Positions 1-12,300 of a stretch of 42,332 bases of DNA are shown one piece after another. Location of the stretch: assembly GCA_018902915.1 (NCBI GenBank), contig JAHIPS010000092.1:1-42332 (forward strand), written 5' to 3'. This stretch comes from Candidatus Omnitrophota bacterium (GTDB taxonomy: Bacteria; Omnitrophota; Gorgyraeia; Gorgyraeales; Gorgyraeaceae). The notes below the pieces were generated by a model. It made no database searches. It worked only from the letters and a program-made list of their open reading frames with translations, and had not been told where the DNA came from. The number at the start of each line of letters is the position of its first letter. The first letter of the stretch is position 1. A program made the translations under genes and the position numbers.

Positions 1-2
1 AT

Positions 3-345
3 CATGTTGACAAAACTGTTGAAAAGATACCATCTACTGCCAAGATTGTCTCCTTGGGTTCCTGTGGTGGCTACAACAATGTTGATGCCATACTTCGAAA
101 ATCTCCCAACAGCCATTTCATTGGTACTAAAGGAAAAGGTACAATGTGGGTCAATGATCCCCTACTTAAGATGTTAAATGGGCAGATACTAACTGGTAAA
201 GATATCCATTGGCCAAGTTTTTGGACTGAAGCAGAAGCACGACTAGGAGGAAATGGTGATTTTCGTAATTATATCAGCCCTCACAGAAACTTAGGGGTGT
301 TATTTCTGAAAGCGTATAATCAACAGATATCCAAACAACCAAAAC
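3..345 (+). other. C-terminal piece of a possible clan CD (caspase/gingipain-fold) peptidase-like domain
   Basis: The first 114 residues contain KIVSLGSCGGY, with the cysteine at residue 21 at the end of a hydrophobic strand. FIGTKGKGTMWVNDPLL follows, then a GKDIHWPSFW segment. A strand ending in a small-residue-plus-Cys-Gly motif is how the nucleophile of caspase, gingipain and clostripain-like (clan CD) peptidases is presented. The catalytic histidine would lie upstream, outside the window, so it cannot be checked. It could also be an unrelated alpha/beta domain. Confidence 0.35.
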
Positions 346-3300
346 AAACTGGAATGCTCCAAGCCCCTGATGGCCAGATCCAGGTTGGGCAGGTTGTTGA
401 GCCACAGACAATACAGCAAGCCCCTGATGCCGTCATCCGTGATCAGAAACTATTTAATGAATTGGAAAAAGGCGAAGTCCTGCCGAAGTTTAAAAAAGAG
501 ACTACTCAGGAAGAGGTGCTGGGCCAGATTGAGCGGTCTTTAGATGGAACACTAAAAGTATTAAAAGATAAGCTTACGCCTGAAGCATATGCCAAACTCG
601 AGAAGATATTTAACGAGATAAAAGCCAATGTCAAGTTTGCGCCGATAACAGATGACAGACATCCGGACAAACTCGCATATACAGATATAGCAACAAACAT
701 GATATACATAAGACCTAAAAATCAGGGGATAGGGTTTGCCCTTACCGTTCTTAATGAGTATCTCGGACATGCAGAGTTTAAAGAAGAAAGAGAGGCGTTA
801 AACGAGGTTTTGAGCCCTGAGGCGACAAGGTTCGTTGAAGAGACAGTGAGCCTTGTAAAAGCAAAGAAATTCGTGGTTGATATCCTCGGAGTCAGTAATT
901 TCATGGAATTCGCGACAGATGCATTTTCCGGTAAATCCGAGTCAGTTTATGCAAAGGAATGGAAACACATAGCGTCTCTTATCGCGAGCGGCGAACTTGC
1001 AAAAGCAGTGTTTATCACATACGGCTTTAGCGCGTCATTAGGAGGCTTTACTGAAGTCAAGGATGCACTGGTAAGTATAATTTCAGGATGGAAAAAGGAA
1101 TTATCGAGTAAGGAATCGACAAAAACCCCGCAGGAGAAGCAGGAGATTTTAGAAGTAATAAGCTTGCTTGAGCAGGCATTGCCAAGGGAGTATGAAACCT
1201 TGGGCAAGAGTTATGATGGCATGGGAAGACTGGAAAAGATCACTTATATATTAAAAGGAGAGAGCGGAGCTATTATAGATACAGTTATTAACAAATACGA
1301 ATATGATGATGAGACAGGAGACATCTGGGTAAGTGGAAGGATATTATTGGGCAATACCTCAGCGACTGATGAGGAACTGAGGGTGAAGATTGGCGCAGAC
1401 GGCATACCTGACCTGTCTACCGCGCAGTTTGCCACAGGAGAGCACGCAGGAGAACAGGCAACATCAATCACATACACAGATCGCATTAACGGTTTTACGG
1501 AAGTAAGGGATTTGAAGACGGAAACTCGTGCGGTCTATAAAGAAGGAAGAATTTTATATGAAACTGTAGGTGGAATAACGACAAAGTTCTGGTCGTATGA
1601 TAAGGAAGGAAACCCGACAGACAAAGTTGAGCGCGTCGGGAGCACTGATAGAGCAATACGCTATGAATTCATCAAGGAAAAGGAAGACTTTACTACAGAA
1701 GGCACAGCTATCCGTATCCGCGAGACAAAAGATGGCACTTTGAGTTTTGAACCTGAAGAAATAAAGATCCTTCCTGGCGAAGAAAAGGAATTATTTGGAT
1801 CGGAAGGCATGAAGGTTAGCATCGCGGTTCCTAATGATAAGAGTTCTGTAACATTAAAATTAAGGTTTGACTCTAAACAGGACAAATGGATATGGTCAGA
1901 TCAGGAGGTGGATATAAGCGGCTGCACGATTAAATGGGAAATTGCCGGACAGCCGTTTTCAGCTGTGTTAGCTCAAGGAGCTAAGTTTGTAGTATCCGAT
2001 GGCAAGGCTGACATAGAAGGATTAGCCAAATACGAAGATCAACCGGAGGCTAAAACAAATCAAGAGAAGATATTAGCTTTTATAGAAGAAAAAGGTGGCC
2101 TGCCTTCTTCAGAACAAGTTAATACAGTAGCGACTATGAGAGATCACCCGAATAAAGATTTCGCAAAATTAAAGTTACTGGTAATGAAGCAGGCAGGGGA
2201 TTGGATAGTGATTAAATCTAGCATGCCAAGCATAGGCATAGGGTCAGATCTAAGGTGTGATTCATATGGATATACAGATACAAACGCGATTACTTATAAA
2301 AATGGAGGATTTAAGATAACAGATAAGGGCAGGGAATTTAAGAAAGACACATACGCTAATGGAATTCGTATATATCAGCTTATAGTTGAAGCAGGAAAGG
2401 ATATCAAGACTATAGCCGATGCTACCTTAAAATGCAGGGATAAAGGGCTTGTTTTTGATGGCGAATACTGGAAGACAGCTGAAGGAACAAAAGTCTCTGA
2501 TATTATGGTTTCAGGTAAACTCGAGAGTCATTATCTTGGAACATCATATCCTGCTATGGTTTTTGACAAGAATCCTCGAGTTGATGATAAAGGATATATA
2601 TTCTTGGTAGCAAGGGATGGTCAAATTGTACACCAGAGCAAAATAGGCGACAATCCTATAATCTTACCTGGGACACAGACTAATGTCAAGAGAGGTCAGA
2701 TAGGAAATACTGATTTTAGCTTAATCGATGCCAGAGGCAATGATTCGGTAGGTAATCCTTTGCAGTTAGAGCTGTTGGTTTATGGAGACAACGGCGTCCT
2801 TCCTTTAGTAAATACGAATGGTGCCGTAAATTGGCTTGATACGGGAACAATAGAGATAGGAGACAATACATATACCAATAAAGGAAAGGCCTTTGATTTT
2901 GCCGTTTACTTTACAGAGACAGGTCCGCGACATTTACATGGTAAGGGTGAAATGAATCTTAGCATAAAAGATGGCACGGAACGCAAGGTATTAGAATGCG
3001 AAGGCAGTCACTTTAAGACTGACAAGTTTGAAGGATTTTTGAGCATGGTGACAGATATTGAAGAGTTATCTAAAACTACGGACCAGAAAAAAAATGTATA
3101 TATTTATGCCTTTGATGAAAATAGAAAATTACAACTCGCAACCGATGGTGTTACTAAAGGAGATATTTCACATCACATAAAAGAGCCTGATATAAATTCT
3201 TTTACGGTAACCTCTAAGACATACAACCGGCGCATCGGAGAAAAAGACATGTCCATTGCTGTTTTAGCGTTGGAGCTTGCGCCTGGTAAAAAAGCCCATC

Positions 3301-6300
3301 TTGAACAGACCAGTTATTTTTCAACAAATGATGAATATTGCGAAGTTCATACAAAGATAGGGCCTGAAGAGAAAAAGATGCTTTTAGGCACAAAACTCGT
3401 AAATTACGATAAATTTGTCGATACTTTTAAAGAACTTGTTTATGAAAAGTATGCAACTGTTTACGGAAAAGATATGCTCGTGTTTAGCTCTGCCACAAAT
3501 GACCCAACAAAGGATCCAACCAGCTATACTGTAATTAAATATGAAGTGGATGAAAATAAAGGAATAATTAGAGAAAGAGAGTTCTCAAAAAATCCAACTC
3601 TTAAGACAAGCAAGGAACTGCAAAAATCCGAGTATGACTTGAACTGGAAAAAAATAATTACTTATCCTAACAAGGGGAAAACCATTGAAAGGCGATATGA
3701 CTATAAGAATAAGATAATAATTGAAAAGCAGAGAAAGCGTAAAATTACCAAATTTTCAACAATACCTCTGCCTTGTGTGGTTACTGTAACTTATGATATG
3801 AAAGAATATCCTGATGGTAGCGTTGGAAAAGGCACCAGACAAGCAGGAGTCCTGGAAATGATGGCCGAGGTTCCAGAATATATAGGAAGCGCCTTTGCTC
3901 CTCTGGTAATAGACGCAGCTTATGGAATCGGAAAGGCTTTCTGGACAGAAGCAAAAGAATGGGAATATGGCCTAGAAGCAGATATTGTAAAACAACAGAC
4001 AGGGGAATACAGAGAAGAATTTTTCCAATGGGCTACTAAGGATATTGGACCTTCAACTTGGAGTGGATGGAGATATTTCTATATTCCAGTTTATTCAGTA
4101 GCTTCATTTACAAATTTCATCACAGGCTTTTTACCGTATGCTAATGTTTATCTTTTAGCAGCACATATGGTGGTTCATCCAGTAGATACAGTAGAGGGCT
4201 TTTCACAATTGCTCCCCGGACTCTTACTTAGATTTGATAAAAATAGCTTGTATTATGACCCTGTAAGAGGAGTATCAGAGGCAACGGCTCTTATTTTTGG
4301 CCTTAGGGCGCTTAAATCCTCAACAAAGTCAATGTTGAAGGGATTTGGTGTTAAGTTTAAGGGTAAACCAGCAGTACAACAGGTGCAGCCAACGACATTT
4401 ATTGGGCGCATAGGTAAAGGCATAGGTGAAGTAGGCTGGCAGGGGATTAAGGGGGCGAAGGGTATTGTCTATATGTCGCTTGGTTCACAGTTGGCGCTGG
4501 ATTTAGGAGATGTTTTTGGCGGAGCAATCGGAAATGTAGATTTAGGAAGAAAGATTACTAGTGTAGTATTTTTAGGCGGACGGATAGGAATGCATAAACT
4601 TGCGCAGAAAAATATTCAGGAAGAATTAGCGCGGGCACAATATAAGGCAAAAACCCAGGCCTTGTGGAATTATATTGTCAATAGCGCACGTAATCATATC
4701 AGAAGAATGGAAATAGCAGAACAACAAAAGACAGGTAAGCCTGTTTCTTTTAGGCATAGATCTCCACTGCTAACGCGTGTTGCTGTGGAGCGATTTATTT
4801 TTACAAGAGCGGGCTTGCTGCGGAATAATATAACCGAATATAAGATAAAAATAGCTTTCTCTGATGGAGTAAGTAGTTTATCTAATGCTGTAGCGGGATT
4901 TTTAGGTAATATACTTAATAGCAGGCTTCGTTCTTGGTTAGGCTATCGCTTGCTTTCTTTTAGTATGAATCGAGGTTTAAAAAAGCCTGTGACAGTAACA
5001 TATGTTGGGCTTAAGAGAGCTGGCCAGGCAAAAGCTACAGCAGAATTATTTAAGGCAACGCATAAAGAGATACATACAGAAATTTCTAAAAATACAATAG
5101 CAAGACAAGAACAGTATTCTAAAGAACTTAGGCTGGATTTTAAAAGCGGGTCTAAAACAGCCCAAAGATCTGCTGAGACAAGGATTGTTAATGATATTTC
5201 AAAGAATGTTATTAATACTGAAGTAGTAAAGGGTATGGCTGATTGCGATCTGGGTACCTTAGTCTATCGCGGCATGATTACTGCAGAAGGCTTGGGCATA
5301 CTAGCGCAAAAAGGTATAACCTCGTATTATTCTTTAGCCTCCAATGCAGTGTATTATCTTGATGAAATACAATTACAGCCTGAGGTTTATACTTCAGTGG
5401 TTCCATCTGAAGTAGTTACGATATACGGTCCTGATGGGAGTCTGGTGAGCCAGATCGCAGTATCTGGTGTTTCCGATAAGGTACCAACAGAAGTTAGCGA
5501 CCATGTTGTGTTAAAAGAAGCAACCATTTTAGATGCATCTGGTCAGAAGGCTGTTACTACGTCACAAAAAGACATTATTCGTTTAGTTGCTCCTTCAAAG
5601 GTTCAGCTTGAAGGTATGAAGCTTATTCGTGAGGCAGAAACTACTGTTCCGGTTTCTCATGAACTTTTACAGCCAAAAGCACATTCCCCACCTCAAATAT
5701 TATCACCAACTACTGGTTTACCTATTACTGCAGAATCTGTCTCGTCTGAAAGCTCTATTCCACTTCCATTATCTTTATATCATCAAGAAAATATTAAAGT
5801 CGAAAATTATATTAATTCTTCTTCAAACCAGCTCCTCAAGGATGCATTAATTAAAGCAAAAGATGTTATACATGCTGTAAAAGAGGGCCAGGTTATAAGC
5901 GCTCAGGACATCCAGAATATTAGGAAGAATAAAAATGAAAGGGAGAAGTTTTCTATAGTAGATGCAGTTACCCATACATATGGTTTTTGTTACAATAGAG
6001 CGAAACAGTATGGAGAAAATTTTGAATTTCGTCTTGGACAGATAATACATAGTATATTAGTGACAGAAGGAATTAACGAGAGGTCAGAAGGAAAGATGGT
6101 TGCATCTAAGGCAATTGCAGAAATGTTTGCTGCTGGCAAAGAGACGGCAGAATTGGCAGGAGAAGTAGCGTTTTTAGCTTATAAAGCAGTAAAAGATCCA
6201 AATTTTAATGGGGTATTGGAAAAGTGGTTAAGTCAGGAATATTTAGTTACCCAGGTTGAAAAGAATCCATTATTAGATCTTGCGTCGCAATATGCTAAAG

Positions 6301-9300
6301 TCATGGAGTTAAAATCAAATCCATTCGGCGATGGCGTAATATCTGTTGCGATAAGAGAAGTTAAAGAAGATGTAAAACCGGTGCTCAGAATTGTAGGGCC
6401 AAAAGCTATGAAGCAGAGGGCACTTGATTATAAGGCAAGACGAGTTGGCCCAGAAGTGTATTCAAATATAATACATGTTGGGGTTGATGAACATCAGAGT
6501 TTCTTGGCTTCGCCACAAATGATCAGAGGTGTTTTTAATGCATCAAGTAAGTTGCCATCAAAGGTACTTGGAGCTGGACATGAAGAGGTAGGCTTCTGGT
6601 TAGAAGTTTACGAGACATTAAAAGGACTTCATACTTCTTATCCTGATCTATTGGATAATCCTATCCAGCCTATCACCAGTAACAAAAATAGATGGACAGC
6701 GGTTATAAGAGAGAGGCATATTAATAAGTTAAAGATGATATATAAGAATCTTGAAGAATCTGGAAAATTACCAACCAAAGGTAGAAAGATATCTATGCAG
6801 AAGTTTTTGGCTGGATGTAATGCGTGGGCAGCTGCACAGCATAAAGCTATAGGTAGAGATGTTTTTGCATCCAGAGAAGAAGGAGTTAGAAAGGAAGGAG
6901 AAAGAATATATTCAGTAGGAAATAGTGGTCACAGGGAGGAAAATACAATAATAGGAAATAGACTTGAGTCAATGATGATGGCTATGAGAATAGGTAGAGC
7001 TAGAGGGGGTATGAGAACTGGTAAGTTGACGTCGAGCGAAACGAATGAACTTGTAGATTGTTTATTTAATAAAACATTGGAACGTGTTGATTTTGTAGAA
7101 GCCATAAGCCAAATAGGTATGGATAAATTTGATTTTACTACCGCGACCTTACAGAGAGATAGGTTTATGCTTGAAAAGATGGGAACAGATATAATATTAA
7201 TTTCTAAATCCGATTTATTAAGTTTTGGAGCAGAAAGAATGAAGGTATCTATAAGAGATACCCGTAGGCAGTCTATTAATACCTTGATCAAAGATATTAG
7301 CAAAAACCCAACTTCATTAGTAATAGCTGTTACTGCTGATTCCAACATTGGAAACTCTGGGAAGGAAGCAGTAGAGAAAGCTATAGACAAAGGAATAATA
7401 GATTCTAAATACAAAGGCAATGTAGTTCAAATTGATGGCTATAGTCCTATGGACTTAGCAAGGAAGTTGAATGTTTGTAAGGATAGAGTAGTAAAGAATG
7501 GAGAAAACCTGATTGTATTTGCTCCTATTCGTGAAGGATTAAATCCTGTTGCTTCTGCAGTTGAAGCAGCGAAATTAGGCATCAATGCGTCATTACACTT
7601 ATTAACTTTAGAAGGACTTACAGATATGACTCAGATAAAAGGAAGGGTTGGAGCGTATAGAGCTGGAGCACCGGAAGGAAAAGTAGAGTTTTATCTTAAT
7701 ATAAATTTAAAGGATGAGAATAGATTTCTTTTTGATGAGAAAGATGAATTTAAAGCCATGAAACCTCTTGAAAGAGCAAAGAGGGTATTTGAAATAGCCA
7801 TGGAAATTGATGTGGGTATCGGCGTTCGTTCGTTAGGACAGATTTCGCACGTTGTTGAAACTGAAGTTACGCCGGAAGTTATTAAAGAACTTTCCAGACA
7901 GATTATGGGAGAAAATTATAAGCCCAGTGATATAAAAGAATTGTCTGGAAAATTCGAAAATAGAAAAATCCAGAAAACCGTCAGCACTTATTTCGAGAAC
8001 CAAAGAAATGGACTTGTAGTTTTTGATGAAAAAGGGAGATCTACAGGTAGACTCACTGAAAAAGGTCGATTGACTGCAAGAGAGCTAGAAGAAATTTTAG
8101 AATTGAACAAAGAAGAAAAGCGAGATATTGCAAAAGCAATTGATTTTGAATTAAAAGGTAAAGAGATCTCTATTGACAATACCCTGCAGATGTCCAGGAT
8201 AATTGTAGATAGCGGCTTATATAGGAAATCACCAGAGGCATTAATTAATCTGGGTAAATTAGTAAGTTATTTTGGAGTTAAGATAGATTCTGAAAAGCTG
8301 CAACAGGCTATACTATCCTCAGATAAGTTTGTTTTAATCAATTTAATATTACAGAATTTATCCGAGGGTTCTAAGCAACAAAGGAAATTTTTTAAGACTT
8401 TCTTAAATAAAGTTAATTCTTGGAGAGAAGCAGAAGTAAAATATAAAAAAGTTGTTAGAGAAAGCAGAGAACAATATGATAGCAGCAAGATAGCGAGATT
8501 CAAAGTTAATATGGCCTATACAAGATTATTAAAAGCTGAAGCAAAGCTTAAGGATTTAGAATCCATAGTTACTTCTCTTGAAAAAGAAACCACTCCTTCA
8601 AACCTTGCCCAACTCTTACCTTTATTCGACCTTACTGTTAGGTCAGAATCTGTAAACAAGGCAGAGAAGCTGTTTAAAATATTCAGCAATTTAAAGGATA
8701 TCAGCATAACCGAAATTAAAGGCATTGTAGAGGCAGGGAATGCGGGTGAGAGGTTTAAGATTTTAAAGTCAGTTGCCCAAAGAGAGCGTAAAAACAATCC
8801 TAAGATTTATGAATTTCTGGATTCAAATTCATTGAAGATGATAATTAATCTTGTAGACAAGCCTCAATTTAAAGGGTTTGCCTGGGATCATATGCTTGAT
8901 GTTGTAAAGAAGGTGACAGGAAAAGATTTAAGGTATAAGGAATCAAAGGATCTTAAAGAAGTCGCTTATGTCCTTATGGGAGCTTATACAAAAGATGAAA
9001 TTGAAGGGATAGATGCATTATATAAATCATATATAAAAGAAGAGTCGAAAAGAAAAGCTGCTGCAGAGAAGAAGCCCAAAGCTGTTTCAGTTGAGCAGAC
9101 CACCTGGGGAAAGTGGGTAGAGAGATTAGAAAAAGAACAAGGCGTAAAGTTAGAAGACTATGTGGATATTTATGAACCTGGCGAGGAGCTTACAGAGCAG
9201 GAAGCAAAGGACAGGTTTGAGCTTGAGGTGTTCTTGCTTGGGTTCGCCGAGAAGGATAGGCCTTTTTTGCGGGGTATTATTACAGGAAAGGCTTTTGAGG

Positions 9301-12300
9301 ATGAGGAAGCAGACGAGAAGTCCATGGAAGAGACTGTTGATAGTATATTGCGCGAGGCAGAGATTGAATATGAGATAGGAATCCATGCCAAGGTTATAGT
9401 GGGCCTTGATGGTAAAACAAAGATGGTGATACCAGAGGATAGACATGGAAAAGAACTCATCGCAGAGATGTATAAAAACTTTTCCTCTAATGGCAAATAC
9501 AGGGAATTGGGAAAAGGGTTTGTGCCTGAGTACAGCATAATAGAGGGCTTTACAGGCGGGAAGAGCATACCTTGTATCGGGGTTTTGTATCGAGGTGAAA
9601 CAGCTATACCTGAGACTTTAGAAGAGAAAATAGAGAGATTATTAAGAGAAGACAATATAAAAGTAAGAGAAGACAATATAAAAGATGCCGAAGGTTTTAT
9701 TGGGGAGGCTAAGAAATTAGTCGAGGCTTTAGCCGCAAGAGAACATAAGGGCAAATACGTATTTTTTGATGGGTCACATCCTTCCGGTTATGACATAATC
9801 TTTGACGTGCCGAACTTAAAGGTGCGGGATTCCGCTGTGAAGCCTGTAGAAAAAGAAGCAGTCCTTAAGCAGATAGATATTGATTTTAAGGCAATAAAGA
9901 ATGTCGTAGTTGTCGAGAGAGATATAAGGAATTATATAGCTGATATAAAGAATGGCCGTATAAGAGGAGCGCCTTTTAAGATTCCTGAAGATACCCGTCC
10001 GGATATAGTCATTGCATTCAATTCAATAAAGAATTTGCCCGCCGAATCATTAATGCGCCTTTCAGAAAAAGACATAGAAATTATATTCGAATCCGCTCGA
10101 GATGTTTATAAGGGTTATAGAGAGGGCTACAGAGAATTTGAAGACCAGCTTATTTCCGCAAGGGTTAAGATTGTCTCCAGAAAAGAAGGCCTTAAGCAAG
10201 GCATGGAAGGCGTGCTGGAAGAGGTCAGTTTTGTTTCAGCCATTAACTGCGGCGTTGTTTCTCTTAAGGCGTGGTTAAAAGAGATGACAGGTAATGATGT
10301 ATCTTCAAGAAATCTCGCAAGGGAACTTACAGAGGTTATTATAAAGAAGATCAGGGACAATAAAGACCTAGCCAGTAAGATTATTGAGAAGGCTGGCCAG
10401 GACAAGATTATTGCGTCTGCATTAACAGAAGTGGCCCGGAAGTCTTATGGCCAGCCTATGAGGGTTGTAAAACTCGATAGGGAAGCCCTTGGGAAAATAA
10501 AAGTCCCAATCATAATAGGTATTGTGCATCCTGATGAGCATTTCCTGGTGGGCATAGGTAAATCCGGAGACTATATCATTACACTTACAGCTAACGGCAC
10601 ACTGGAGATAGGTGTACCAATAGATGAGTTAATCAGAAAAGAGATAGGTGTATCAATAGATGAGTTAATCAGAAAAAGAAAAGGTGAAACGATTTACGCA
10701 ATAGTCCCTGCTACTTATGATGGAGAAGGAGAAGATGTATCAGCGGATGAAGTATTTGGCGCAAGCCCTGATGTTATATTCAATACTGTCAAATATATAG
10801 ATCCGCGAGAGGTAGAATATTTCAGAATTAGAGGCGCCCAGACTTTGCCAGTCAAGGAGATAAAATCGGCCTTGCTCCCGCAAACAGCCGATGAAACCCC
10901 GGGCGCCCTTAATCCTGCATTTGAAGGGTTGGTAGAGAGATTGCGCAGGGTTTTGGTAATACCTGCTGCAGTCAGAGTCAGCGAAGGAGCTGCAGTCAGC
11001 GAAAAAGAATTACGTAAGGTTAAAAAAGAATTACGTAAGGTTGCTCCTTTGATGAATGAGATAGAGGATGTAGTGCGGGCCAATCCTGAAGAATTTATAT
11101 CAAGCCGCGATGTTATAGGACAGATACTTTTTGACAGCTTAGGCCCTGAAAACTTAGGCCCTGAAGTAGATATCAAGGGCTATCTCAATGATCTTGAGGA
11201 TCTGGCCATGGAAGAGATTAATCGTAAGAGGCCGGCAGTAATTCGCGCAAAGGAGTCGTTGAGAACAAGACTTGTTAGAAGCGCTAAATTAACAACTCGC
11301 TTTATCCTTTCTCCTGCAAGAGCTCTAATGTTATTCCTGGTTTTCCTCAGCGTGCTCAGCATGATAATAGTAACCGTGCCTTTACAAGCTGAAACAGGTA
11401 AGATCTCAGGGCCTGGTATAACAGCGCCTCCTGTGTATGTTTCAGTTCCGTTCTGGAAGATAAAAGCCGTACAAGAATCATACAAGAAGACACAAGATTA
11501 TATAAGGAAAGTAGATGAACGAATATATGGTTTAGCTGAGCAAAGGGCTGAAGAAAAAGAAGAGTTAGGGAAAGAAGATGATGTAGATGCAAAGCTTGCT
11601 TTGCCAGAAGGCGATTTAGGCAGCAGAGCAAGCTCTGCAGCTACGCATGACGTATTGCCAGCGCAAGGCGCTGCAACTACAGATGTTGCCCAACAGGCAG
11701 CGCAAGGCGCTGCAACTACAGAGCAGTCTTTTATGGATAGTTCTATCCAGAGGATTGTCGAAGAATATAAAGAAGAGGCCCAAAAAGGTTCGAAAATAGT
11801 TGCCCTGCAGAGATTTTACAACATAATTATGCTGTCTGACGAAGAGTCAGGTATTTTACAGATTGTTTGTGAGGGTAATAAGAACCTTAAACCTCATCCA
11901 TATCAATCCCTTAGATATGATCTTAAGGGGCTTTTGGATGCTTACGAGAAAGGCGAGATTAAATTCCTACCTGAGGGTTCAGATGAAAGAGTCAGGTATA
12001 GCTATGATAATCACGACCTTAATCGGATCGACCTTAAGGACTGGTTTAGAGAAGGCAAATTCCAGATTTTTGATGTCAGGACAGGCGAAGAAATTCATTC
12101 CATATTGCAGTATGAATTAAGAGACCGCGTGTTCAATTATGATGAAGATATGCGCATATTGATACCAAAGGATAAAGTCGAAGAGTATGAGCTGGATGAG
12201 CGTAAGAACATGAGGACCTTTATCATACCCGGCGATACCCGGATTGACAGAGAAAAGATTAATACTGTTGAAGATATATTAGGCCAGGGTGGAAAAGAGA

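Larger units (their letters stand above)
10880..11250 (+). other. Helical, repeat-rich spacer before the signal-anchor
   Basis: Residues about 3627-3750 are charged helices that include two of the small duplications (11001-11042 and 11139-11168). The stretch ends in a basic cluster, NRKRPAVIRAKESLRTR, that leads into the membrane segment. There is no family match. Confidence 0.5.

Noticed and set aside
753-770. NEYLGH as a possible metallopeptidase motif
   Set aside because: The first His is Asn and the second His is one residue too far for HExxH.
1903-1910. Shine-Dalgarno-like AGGAGG here and near 33114 and 37715
   Set aside because: None has an in-frame start codon at a proper distance, and the upstream frame is open. 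These are ordinary Gly/Arg/Glu codons.
9170-9754. A 194-codon open frame on the minus strand
   Set aside because: It is antisense to the long frame, very Ser/Leu/Phe-rich as expected from reversed AGA/AAG-rich coding DNA, and has no motif.
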